The notes under the pieces: generated by a model
The model's input: only the letters and a program-made list of their open reading frames with translations
Databases searched by the model: none
Told to the model about the DNA's origin: nothing
NCBI GenBank assembly: GCA_963803125.1
Contig: CAWDLR010000003.1
Span: 2,232,001 to 2,296,000, forward strand
Source of the DNA: G963675935 sp963803125
GTDB taxonomy: Bacteria; Planctomycetota; Planctomycetia; Pirellulales; Thermoguttaceae
Direction: 5' to 3'
DNA: 64,000 bases
In this document: piece after piece, positions 16,924 to 25,136 of the stretch
How the letters are laid out: the number at the start of each line of letters is the position of its first letter
How positions within the stretch are numbered: the stretch's first letter is position 1
Position numbers and translations under genes: made by a program

Positions 16924-17043
16924 CGCATCCGCTCCTTCGAGGCTGGCAATAGGGTAAACCCCGTATTATTGCCACTTCGCCACAGAATGCAATGTGGGAG
17001 CCGGCAGCAGCAGGGCCGATCAGTTTTCCAATCTAGGTGGCAC

Positions 17044-18584
17044 GCAATGCCATTTCCAGTTTACTGTGTTATGCCGCTTGTAACTGTTGTTGAATCTTGA
17101 CTTTCTGTTCTTCTGTCAGCCGCAGCAAGACCGGCGGGTGTGGCGCCGTGTGAGCTTTGCGACGCGGCCATTCCCGCTTCTGTTTCGGGCTGGTACGCAC
17201 ACGCCGTTCGCGTTGCGCTCGGGCAATCCTTTCACGAAATGGCTTGGATTCCCTACGGCCTAACATGTCACGACGCACCTCCAGCAACACCCCCCGTGGG
17301 CTGCACATTATCGGGAGGCTGTCTTTCGGCGGTGCCGGCATCGCCAACGCGCCTTGACAAAGCAATAACTGCGTTGCGATCATCGAAGCCTCTGCCTCGC
17401 GATGCACTAGCCGTAGCGTCCGACTCATCAACGCCACTTTCTTCAAGGTTCGCTTGTAGGTTCTGAAAAATCCCTCGTTTTCCCACCTCCAACGATAACA
17501 AGTTCCCGCCATCTCCAAGGATAGCTGCTTCGCATCTTCCACGTTCGTAAACAGCCAGAACGTCCACCTTATGACGGCAACTGTGAATCCGCAGCAATCG
17601 GCCGCGAATCGGCGGCTTGCCGTCCTCCTGCTGGCTCTTCGGCCAATAATAGACAATCCCTTCGCGGAACTCCTCCAACAGTTCCTGGGTTTCGCTGTAA
17701 AAGGTGGCCTTGGAGGACATGCGGATGAGAAAGGACACGTTCGCCAAGATCATGGTCGCGGCCACGTTGTAGCCCACATATCCCGCGTCGGCCACCACCA
17801 ACGCCGCCGCTGGCAGCCAACGCAGCATGTACATGAGGTGACTTCGTTCGCTGGCTTTGCCCCCCTTCCCCAATCGCCAGCAAAAGGGAATGCCCAAGGT
17901 AAGATGCACGATCGAGGTGTTCCAGATCGTCGGTGACGAATCCTCTTTGCCGCCGCTTCCCAAGCGTTGCTCCAGTTCCTCGGTGCGGGGACACGTCTGC
18001 CGCGTGCCATCACAGCCAAAGGGGATGAAGTTTCCCACTTTCCACTGATTGCCGAAAATGACTTCCATCCGTGCGCGCAGGGCCGCCGCCAACGCCCGCA
18101 GGATGGGCATGGGAAGTTTGGCGATGGCCTTTTCAAAGCCGGAAAAGTGCTGGCCCGGCCGTTTTCGTTTTGGACAACTGGCGACATAGAACATTCTGGC
18201 GGCTTCAAACTTTTCCGGGAGGCTGTCGCCACAGCAATAGGTCGTCAGGATGATGATGTAAAGCAAAGGATGCAAGTCCCAACGCGGGCATTTCCTGCGT
18301 TTTGAAGCATTTCGGACTTGCTTGAAAACTTCCGGCGTGAGAAACTCTCGCATCGAGCCGATCAACGATTTCGCCCGCCGTCGTTGGCGGGCCCGCTTCC
18401 TTGCGTTGGCCATTTGCCGTTCCTTCCATGATGGGGTTTGGTGTTGTGACCCCCTATCATTGCTGGAACGGCTTTTTCATGCGCGGTCAATTCACCGCCA
18501 TTTTCCCAAAGCACATTTTCAACGCAACCCTCGACCTCGCAAAAGATTACATCAAAACCGCTTCCAATCAAGCCTTGGCATTGC
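17044..18584 (-). mobile_element. IS4-family insertion sequence, copy A
   Basis: An element of 1.54 kb with 9-base terminal inverted repeats (GCAATGCCA at each end). It is flanked by direct repeats GTGGCAC at 17037-17043 and 18585-18591; the exact duplication may be 7-8 bases, as the end base is ambiguous. It is nearly identical to copy B at 21828. It holds one transposase gene on the minus strand. The target is the core of a MITE-like element. Confidence 0.9.
17069..18413 (-). pseudogene. IS4-family transposase, copy A, frameshifted
   Basis: The N-terminal frame (from ATG 18413) carries the first two catalytic aspartates, in PFGCDGTRQ and VVADAGYVGY. It loses frame just after RHKVDV. The C-terminal part, with the IS4 signature YRWRWENEGFFRTYK (Y-2-R-3-E-6-K), continues in the next frame to 17069. 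Copy B, and the related copy C, lack the extra base, which lies at about 17558 (plus-strand CCAGAACG versus CCAAACG). As read, no full-length transposase is made. Confidence 0.9.
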
Positions 18585-18704
18585 GTGGCACGGGCATCCT
18601 GCCCGTGGCCGAAAAACACGGGCAAGATGCCCGTGCCACGTCAGACATCGTTACCCAACTTGAATGACTGATTGGCCATTCCGGCGGCAGGCACAATTCG
18701 GGAA

Positions 18705-18755
18705 CACTGATTCTCACTAATCTCCCCCGATTCTCTGAATTAGCGTTAATCAGTG
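18705..18755. repeat. Inverted repeat CACTGATT...AATCAGTG
   Basis: CACTGATTCTCACTAAT and ATTAGCGTTAATCAGTG are near-inverted across 17 bases. They lie in the gene-free region 18683-18977 upstream of dps. No other copy was noticed in the window. Confidence 0.55.
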
Positions 18756-18977
18756 GCGATCAGCGTTCTAAGCACCTTCGATTTTCCCAACACCAACAGT
18801 GTTTCTCCTCAAGTTCCCTCCTATGCGGGTCGATCGCCGCCGCCCCTACCATTTCCGGGGAGTGCTAACCGCATGGTTAAGAAAGCCCCTGATTCCAACC
18901 GTCTGCCGCGCACGCATAGAATTCTTCGTTCGCCAACATACACCCCGTGGCCCGGCCACATTTTTTCGGAGGTCAAC

Positions 18978-19582
18978 ATGAAAGAATCCACACTTTCGGC
19001 CGCAGCACGCAGCGCGGCGCCGCTGGCGGGCCAGCGCCGCCTGAGACGCAGCGGTTCGGCGCCGTCGTCCCCATGCCGATCGCCCTGGCCGAGGACGTCC
19101 GCCGCACCAGCGTTGACAATCTGAACCAACTGCTCGCGGATACGATCACGCTTCGCGACCTGTACAAGAAGCACCACTGGCAAGTCTCCGGCCCGACTTT
19201 CTACCAATTGCACCTCCTGTTCGATAAGCACTTCGGCGAACAGAGCGAGTTGGTCGACCAGATCGCCGAGCGAATCATGATGCTCGGCGGCGTCAGCATA
19301 GCGATGGCGGCCGACGTGGCCGAAACGACGTCGATCCCGCGACCGCCCAAGGGACGCGAAGAGGCCCCGGTGCAGATCTCCCGGCTGCTCAACGCGCATG
19401 AAATCGTGCTCAAGGAAGCCCACGCCATGGCGCGATCCGCCGGCGAGTCCGGCGACGACGGCACCAATGATCTGCTGGTGAGCAACGTAATCCGCTTGAA
19501 TGAAATGCAAGCCTGGTTTGTGGCCGAGCACGTCGTCGAACGCGCCCTTGGTCCACGCCAACGGGGCACCACACTAGGTTAG
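18978..19582 (+). pseudogene. dps: Dps/ferritin-like DNA-protection protein, apparent 5' frameshift
   Basis: The conserved Dps body is clear: TITLRDLYKKHHWQVSGPTF, then YQLHLLFDKHFGEQSELVDQIAERI with the ferroxidase-type His and acidic residues, then EIVLKEAHAMA and TNDLLVSNVIRLNEMQAWFVAEHV. The best start, ATG 18978, sits behind CGGAGGT (18967-18973) and begins MKESTLSAAARSA, but is out of frame with the body. One missing base near 19033-19044 would join them as GQRRPETQRFG. The alternative is a shorter in-frame start at ATG 19073 (MPIALAEDVRR), which has no clear binding site. The role would be iron storage and shielding of DNA from oxidants. Confidence 0.8.
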
Positions 19583-19623
19583 TGTGGTGTCACTCAATTG
19601 AGTCGATTTACGAAGTGACAACA

Positions 19624-19701
19624 GGTGGGGCAGACATTCTTGTCTGCCAAGAACTCGGGCAGATTGGGACGAATAGGGCAGACAAGAATGTCTGCCCCAC
19701 C
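19624..19701. repeat. Palindromic repeat, GGGGCAGACA family, third copy
   Basis: Two inverted units with the core GCAGACATTCTTGTCTGC face each other across 30 bases. The loop sequence differs from the copies at 181 and 2529 while the arms agree, so compensating changes kept the palindrome (ATTCTTG here versus ATTCCTG there). Confidence 0.85.
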
Positions 19702-19830
19702 TGTTGTCTTTTCGATTTCATAGAACGTCAACTGAGCGCGACACTACACGAGGACATTTTGAGTCAACCGCGCAACCCGGCCGCGCGGATCAGTGAACAC
19801 GGCTTCTTTATTTTTCCAAGGAGAAATGCC

Positions 19831-20835
19831 ATGACACGGGGATCGGAGACATCGGCGACGGCCTTCCTCGACGAGGAAGGGACCATCATCGGATCGCATA
19901 TCTGTGTTGGAAAAGAGAATTCCAACGACATTTACCTGTATTACGAAGACCACGGCGCCGGCAGGCCGGTGGTGCTGATCCACGGTTGGCCGTTGAGCGG
20001 CCGATCCTGGGAAAGGCAGACGGCCGCCCTGCTCGACGCGGGCTACCGCGTGATCACCTACGATCGCCGCGGCTTCGGGGAGTCGAGCAAGCCCACCTCC
20101 GGCTACGACTACGACACGTTGGCCCAGGACCTGCACATCCTGCTGGCGAAACTGGAACTTCACGACGCAACCCTGGTCGGTTTCTCGATGGGTGGCGGCG
20201 AAGTCGCGCGTTATCTGGGCCATTACGGTTCGGAAGGCATCAGTCAAGCCGTCTTCATCTCCGCGGTTCCGCCTTTCTTGTTGAAAACCAGCGGCAACCC
20301 GGAGGGCATCGAAGGGCGGGTCTTCGACGATATCCAGAAGGCAATCACGGCCGATCGCCTCGCGTTTCTCACGGGTTTCCTTGCGAACTTCTACAACGTC
20401 AACGTCCTGGGCGACAAACTGGTCAGCAACCAGGTCGTGCAATCGAGTTGGAACGTTGCCGCCGGTGCCTCGCCCAAGGGAACGCTCGATTGCGTCCGCG
20501 GCTGGCTGACCGACTTCCGCGGCGATCTGAAACGCATCGACATTCCCACGCTGGTCATTCACGGCGACGCCGACCGCATCCTCCCGATCGCGGCCACGGG
20601 GCAGCGGACGCACGCGTTGATCAAAGGAAGCCGCTTCGTTGTGATCGAAGGCGGCCCCCACGGTTTAACCTGGACCCACGCCGAGAAAGCAAACCGTGCG
20701 CTGCTCGACTTCCTCGGAAACGGCGGCTCAGCGTACCGTCTCGCAAACAACACATTCTGTAGGGAACGGCCTCCGTGCCGTTCCAACCATGGCGCAACGC
20801 CACGTCCTTCCGGCGATTACGCGCACCAGCTATAA
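19831..20835 (+). CDS. Alpha/beta hydrolase, non-haem chloroperoxidase/esterase type
   Basis: The start at ATG 19831 follows AAGGAGA (19818-19824) and gives 334 residues. The fold marks are GRPVVLIHGWPLSG, the nucleophile Ser119 in VGFSMGGGE, the acid in VIHGDADRI (Asp246 or 248) and His277 in EGGPHGLTW. The sequence is of the cofactor-free haloperoxidase/aryl-esterase type, whose members hydrolyse esters and can form peracids. Usual length is about 275-280; here about 40 residues after LLDFLGNGGS are extra and run through a palindrome (GGAACGGCCTCCGTGCCGTT at 20763). The real gene may end earlier. It has no clear partner genes. Confidence 0.88.
   Translation: MTRGSETSATAFLDEEGTIIGSHICVGKENSNDIYLYYEDHGAGRPVVLIHGWPLSGRSWERQTAALLDAGYRVITYDRRGFGESSKPTSGYDYDTLAQDLHILLAKLELHDATLVGFSMGGGEVARYLGHYGSEGISQAVFISAVPPFLLKTSGNPEGIEGRVFDDIQKAITADRLAFLTGFLANFYNVNVLGDKLVSNQVVQSSWNVAAGASPKGTLDCVRGWLTDFRGDLKRIDIPTLVIHGDADRILPIAATGQRTHALIKGSRFVVIEGGPHGLTWTHAEKANRALLDFLGNGGSAYRLANNTFCRERPPCRSNHGATPRPSGDYAHQL
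20759..20786. repeat. Palindrome GGAACGGCCTCCGTGCCGTT
   Basis: A perfect short hairpin of the word-antiword type, read through by the hydrolase frame. Confidence 0.7.
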
Positions 20836-20929
20836 TGGGCGAATGGACCGGTTGCCCCTGGTTGAAACTTCGGGCGACCTGGTATCGGCTCGCGACCCCT
20901 TTTGGCCTTCTGGCTCTTGGAGGGATTCT

Positions 20930-21412
20930 ATGAAGATCGCAAGTATGCTGGGAATCGCGTTCGTAATGGTGCTGCTGGCAATGGCGTTGTGGACAAGCGA
21001 TGCGCCGTGCCAGTTCGAGGACGGCGGCGTACGAGGGGGGCGGATACCCGCGCCGCCTTGCTATCTGATCGGCGACCAGTCCTGGGAGGGTCGCGTGCGG
21101 GAGAGTTGGCTATTTCCGCAGCCTCACGCAGTCCCGTCGCTTGGCGACCAGTTCGGGCAGGGTGGCGTGCGATGGAATGAGATGTTCGCGCCGCCTTGTG
21201 CAGTTCTTTTTCCCGATAACGGGCCTGCCTCCGTATCGCGTGTTCCGCAGGCAGCGTCGCCGAGGTTCACGATAACGCTGGTTCGGAACAAGGCGGTCCT
21301 TCTGGACAGCGTAACGGGCGAAACGTGGATGCTCGTTGTCACTGAGTCGGGAAAAATGCCCTACTGGCAACCCATTCCCAAGAGAGATGCCGCGGCCTTC
21401 CGTAAGGATTGA
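20930..21412 (+). CDS. Small secreted protein of unknown function
   Basis: From ATG 20930, after GGAGGGA, this 160-residue protein begins with a hydrophobic signal segment (MKIASMLGIAFVMVLLAMAL, about 1-25). The middle has short repeats with Gly/Arg and paired PP/C residues (APPCYLIGDQ, then APPCAVLFPDN). The last 45 residues look like a small beta domain (FTITLVRNKAVLLDS, then TGETWMLVV and WQPIP). I do not recognise the family. It lies between an ester hydrolase and a duplicated palindrome block, and its frame is clean. Confidence 0.65.
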   Translation: MKIASMLGIAFVMVLLAMALWTSDAPCQFEDGGVRGGRIPAPPCYLIGDQSWEGRVRESWLFPQPHAVPSLGDQFGQGGVRWNEMFAPPCAVLFPDNGPASVSRVPQAASPRFTITLVRNKAVLLDSVTGETWMLVVTESGKMPYWQPIPKRDAAAFRKD

Positions 21413-21437
21413 TTGTCCGGAGTCGGCGCCCAATCAG

Positions 21438-21827
21438 CGGGTAGTCCCGGTTCTCGAACCGGGGCGGCTTTGCCGCAAGAGGGGGAGGGGCAACGCCAAC
21501 GCGCATCGCCTCCCGCATGGCCTCTTGGGCGTTCGCCCACCGGTTCAAGAACCGGTGCCACCCAGCGTCGGAAAGCCCTCGCGTGGGCCGAGCGGCAAGC
21601 GGCGAAGCGCGATTGTCTGATCCGGCTCCCGCTCCGTCCCTCGGCCCCCACCGACCCTGTGTCGGTGGAGCGGGTAGCGGGTAGCCCCGGTTCTCGAACC
21701 GGGGCGGCTTTGCCGCAAGAGGGGGAGGGGCAACGCCAACGCGCATCGCCTCCCGCATGGCCTCTTGGGCGTTCGCCCACCGGTTCAAGAACCGGTGCCA
21801 CCCAGCGGTTCAAGAACCGGTGCCACC
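21438..21827. repeat. Duplicated palindrome block, two copies 240 bases apart
   Basis: A block of about 130 bases at 21438-21568 is repeated with one difference at 21678-21808. Each begins with CCCGGTTCTCGAACCGGGGC, holds a common middle and ends with CCACCGGTTCAAGAACCGGT then GCCACCCAGCG. A third short GGTTCAAGAACCGGTGCCAC follows and is the target of IS copy B. No gene is seen in these 416 bases. Confidence 0.9.
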
Positions 21828-23364
21828 CAATGCCAAGGCTTGATTGGAAGCGGTTTTGATGTAATCTTTTGCGAGGTCGAGGGTTGCGTTGAAAATGTGC
21901 TTTGGGAAAATGGCGGTGAATTGACCGCGCATGAAAAAGCCGTTCCAGCAATGATAGGGGGTCACAACACCAAACCCCATCATGGAAGGAACGGCAAATG
22001 GCCAACGCAAGGAAGCGGGCCCGCCAACGACGGCGGGCGAAATCGTTGATCGGCTCGATGCGAGAGTTTCTCACGCCGGAAGTTTTCAAGCAAGTCCGAA
22101 ATGCTTCAAAACGCAGGAAATGCCCGCGTTGGGACTTGCATCCTTTGCTTTACATCATCATCCTGACGACCTATTGCTGTGGCGACAGCCTCCCGGAAAA
22201 GTTTGAAGCCGCCAGAATGTTCTATGTCGCCAGTTGTCCAAAACGAAAACGGCCGGGCCAGCACTTTTCCGGCTTTGAAAAGGCCATCGCCAAACTTCCC
22301 ATGCCCATCCTGCGGGCGTTGGCGGCGGCCCTGCGCCACGGATGGAAGTCATTTTCGGCAATCAGTGGAAAGTGGGAAACTTCATCCCCTTTGGCTGTGA
22401 TGGCACGCGGCAGACGTGTCCCCGCACCGAGGAACTGGAGCAACGCTTGGGAAGCGGCGGCAAAGAGGATTCGTCACCGACGATCTGGAACACCTCGATC
22501 GTGCATCTTACCTTGGGCATTCCCTTTTGCTGGCGATTGGGGAAGGGGGGCAAAGCCAGCGAACGAAGTCACCTCATGTACATGCTGCGTTGGCTGCCAG
22601 CGGCGGCGTTGGTGGTGGCCGACGCGGGATATGTGGGCTACAACGTGGCCGCGACCATGATCTTGGCGAACGTGTCCTTTCTCATCCGCATGTCCTCCAA
22701 GGCCACCTTTTACAGCGAAACCCAGGAACTGTTGGAGGAGTTCCGCGAAGGGATTGTCTATTATTGGCCGAAGAGCCAGCAGGAGGACGGCAAGCCGCCG
22801 ATTCGCGGCCGATTGCTGCGGATTCACAGTTGCCGTCATAAGGTGGACGTTTGGCTGTTTACGAACGTGGAAGATGCGAAGCAGCTATCCTTGGAGATGG
22901 CGGGAACTTGTTATCGTTGGAGGTGGGAAAACGAGGGATTTTTCAGAACCTACAAGCGAACCTTGAAGAAAGTGGCGTTGATGAGTCGGACGCTACGGCT
23001 AGTGCATCGCGAGGCAGAGGCTTCGATGATCGCAACGCAGTTATTGCTTTGTCAAGGCGCGTTGGCGATGCCGGCACCGCCGAAAGACAGCCTCCCGATA
23101 ATGTGCAGCCCACGGGGGGTGTTGCTGGAGGTGCGTCGTGACATGTTAGGCCGTAGGGAATCCAAGCCATTTCGTGAAAGGATTGCCCGAGCGCAACGCG
23201 AACGGCGTGTGCGTACCAGCCCGAAACAGAAGCGGGAATGGCCGCGTCGCAAAGCTCACACGGCGCCACACCCGCCGGTCTTGCTGCGGCTGACAGAAGA
23301 ACAGAAAGTCAAGATTCAACAACAGTTACAAGCGGCATAACACAGTAAACTGGAAATGGCATTG
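21828..23364 (+). mobile_element. IS4-family insertion sequence, copy B
   Basis: An element of 1.54 kb, with ends CAATGCCA/TGGCATTG, nearly identical to copy A. It is flanked by GGTGCCACC at 21819-21827 and 23365-23373. It lies tail to tail with copy C; only the shared GGTGCCACC separates them. The target belongs to the GGTTCAAGAACCGGTGCCAC palindrome family. Confidence 0.9.
21998..23340 (+). pseudogene. IS4-family transposase, copy B, frameshifted
   Basis: From ATG 21998 (MANARKRARQRRR) the frame matches copy A up to LRALAAALR. It then shifts, because one G is missing near 22336 (CTGCGCCACGG; copy A has CTGCGCGCACGG). The rest is open in the next frame from about 22342 to 23340 and is intact there, with the Asp in ADAGYVGY and the YRWRWENEGFFRTYK motif. 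Copies A and B are thus broken at different single bases. Confidence 0.9.
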
Positions 23365-23373
23365 GGTGCCACC

Positions 23374-24917
23374 CAATGCCGTTTCCAGTTTGGTACATTA
23401 TGCGGCTTGTAAGTGTTTATGAACTTTGATCTTCTGTTCGTCGGTCAGCCTAAGCAAGACCGGTGGATGAGGAGGCGTGTGGGCCTTGCGGCGCGGCCAC
23501 TCCCGCTTCTGCTTCGCGCTGCTGCGCTCTCGCCGCTCTCGTTGCGCGCTGGCGATCCTTTCGCGAAATGGTTTTCTGGGCTCTCTGCGTGCCGAAATGT
23601 CGCGACGCGCTTCCAGCAATATGCCGCGCGGGCTGCACATCACCGGAAGGCTGCCCTTCCGCGGCACAGGCATGGCCAACGCGCCTTCGCAGAGCAACAA
23701 TTGCGTTGCGATCATCGATGCCTCCGCCTCGCGATGCGCCAGCCGCAGCGTACGGCTCATCAGCGTGACCTTCTTCAACGTCCGCTTGTAGGTCCGGAAG
23801 AACCCTTCGTTTTCCCACCTCCAACGATAGCAAGTCGCTGCCACTTCCAACGGCAATTGCTGCGAGTCCTCCACGTTCGTGAACAGCCACACGTCAATTT
23901 TATGACGGTCGCTGTGAATCCGCATCAGCCGCCCGCGAATCGGCGGATTTCCCTGGTTCTGTTGAGTCTTCGGCCAGTAGTGGACAATCCCCTCGCGGAA
24001 CTCCTGCAACGCCTCGTTGCCTTCGGTGTAGAAGGTCGCGCTGGAGGACATGCGGATCAGGAAGAACACCTTTGCCGAAATCATTTTCGCGGCCACCTCG
24101 TAGCCCACATATCCCGCGTCGGCCACGATCAACGCCCACTTGGGCAGCCAAGACAGCATGGAAATGAGGTGCCCGCGCTCGCTGGCTTTGCTCCCTTTGC
24201 CCAAGCGCCAGCAAAAGGGAAACCCCAATGTCAGATGGACGATCGAGGTGTTCCAGATCGTCGGCGACGATCCCTCTTTGCCGCCCGCGCCCAGGCGTCG
24301 TTCCAATTCCTCCGTGCGTGGGCAGGTCTGCCGCGTGCCGTCGCAGCCAAAGGGGATGAAGTTTCCCACTTTCCAGGAATTGGCGAAGATCGTTTCGATC
24401 CGGCCGCGAATTCCTGTCGCCAACGCCCGCAGGATGGGCATGGGAAGCTTGGCGAGGGCCTTCTCGAATCCCGAAAAGCATGCCCCGGGACGTTTTCGCT
24501 TGGGACAACAGACGACGTAAAACCCGCGAGCCGCCTCGAACTTCTCGGGCAAGCTGTCGCCGCAACAGTAGGTGGTCAGCAAGAGAATGTAGAGCAAGGG
24601 GCGCAAATCCCAACGCGGGGACTTCCTGCGCTTCGTGGCATTTCGCACTTGCTTAAAAACGGCCGGTGTGAGAAACTCCCGCATCGATCCGATCAACAAC
24701 TTGGTCCGCCGCCGCTGGCGGCCGCGCTTCCTTGCACGAGCCACTTGCCGTTCCTCCATGATAGGGCTTGTTTTCTGAACTCCCTATCATCGCCGGAACG
24801 GCTTTTTCATGCGCCAGCACTTTCTCGGCGCACAACCTCCCCTGGAACAATCGTGAACTAAAACGTTATCCATACACAACTTCCGCACAATGTCGCCGCC
24901 AACCGGCGACGGCATTG
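23374..24917 (-). mobile_element. IS4-family insertion sequence, copy C (related, intact)
   Basis: An element of 1.54 kb with ends CAATGCCG...CGGCATTG. It is clearly related to A and B but diverged. Flanks are GGTGCCACC at 23365-23373 (shared with copy B) and 24918-24926. It has the opposite orientation to copy B. Confidence 0.9.
23398..24759 (-). CDS. IS4-family DDE transposase, copy C
   Basis: This 453-residue transposase is unbroken. The DDE triad should be Asp140 (PFGCDGTRQ), Asp214 (IVADAGYVGY) and Glu318 in the IS4 signature Y311-R314-E318-K325 (YRWRWENEGFFRTYK). The N-terminus (MEERQVARARKRGRQRRR) and C-terminus are basic, as expected for DNA binding. A GTG six codons in is another possible start. 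It is the only apparently functional transposase of the three, and could in principle move the closely related copies A and B if it recognises their ends, which differ slightly. Confidence 0.93.
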   Translation of the reverse strand: MEERQVARARKRGRQRRRTKLLIGSMREFLTPAVFKQVRNATKRRKSPRWDLRPLLYILLLTTYCCGDSLPEKFEAARGFYVVCCPKRKRPGACFSGFEKALAKLPMPILRALATGIRGRIETIFANSWKVGNFIPFGCDGTRQTCPRTEELERRLGAGGKEGSSPTIWNTSIVHLTLGFPFCWRLGKGSKASERGHLISMLSWLPKWALIVADAGYVGYEVAAKMISAKVFFLIRMSSSATFYTEGNEALQEFREGIVHYWPKTQQNQGNPPIRGRLMRIHSDRHKIDVWLFTNVEDSQQLPLEVAATCYRWRWENEGFFRTYKRTLKKVTLMSRTLRLAHREAEASMIATQLLLCEGALAMPVPRKGSLPVMCSPRGILLEARRDISARREPRKPFRERIASAQRERRERSSAKQKREWPRRKAHTPPHPPVLLRLTDEQKIKVHKHLQAA

Positions 24918-24926
24918 GGTGCCACC

Positions 24927-25136
24927 CAGCGATCAATCATCCGTCCACCGGCATAGGGCCGGTGGGGCAGTGGGCCATTCTGGGCCACGAAGTAGAAGCG
25001 ACGTCACGTCACGCCGCCGCGGTCCGAACGAGCACCACGCTTCTGCCCGGCCCTCACCCCCGGCCCCTCTCCCAGAAGGGAGAGGGGAGACTTTGCCCAG
25101 GCCCCTCTCCAGGAAGGGAGAGGGGAGATCTCAGGC
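24927..25136. repeat. Intergenic stretch with CCTCTCCC/GGGAGAGG palindromes
   Basis: The 25050-25128 portion holds two hairpins of the family also found at 15272, with CCCCTCTCCCAGAAGGGAGA and CCCCTCTCCAGGAAGGGAGA. The rest contains no gene. Confidence 0.75.

Larger units (their letters stand above)
17012..18682. mobile_element. MITE-like element split by IS copy A
   Basis: The left end (AGGGCCGATCAGTTTTCCAA) at 17012 and the right end (CTTGAATGACTGATTGGCC, near 18660-18682) match the element at 11718-11838. Its core palindrome is interrupted after GGTGGCAC by the IS. Joining the flanks across the IS restores the same layout as the intact copy. Confidence 0.75.

Noticed and set aside
15544..17100. 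Plus-strand frame of 518 codons over guaB
   Set aside because: Antisense shadow of guaB, whose strand holds the IMPDH catalytic motif.
19582..19830. N-terminal extension of the alpha/beta hydrolase
   Set aside because: The longer frame passes through a palindromic repeat and lacks a start site; ATG 19831 follows a good AAGGAGA.
21438..21827. Possible CRISPR array
   Set aside because: Only two long copies at 240-base spacing, no regular spacers and no cas genes; it is a duplicated palindrome block.
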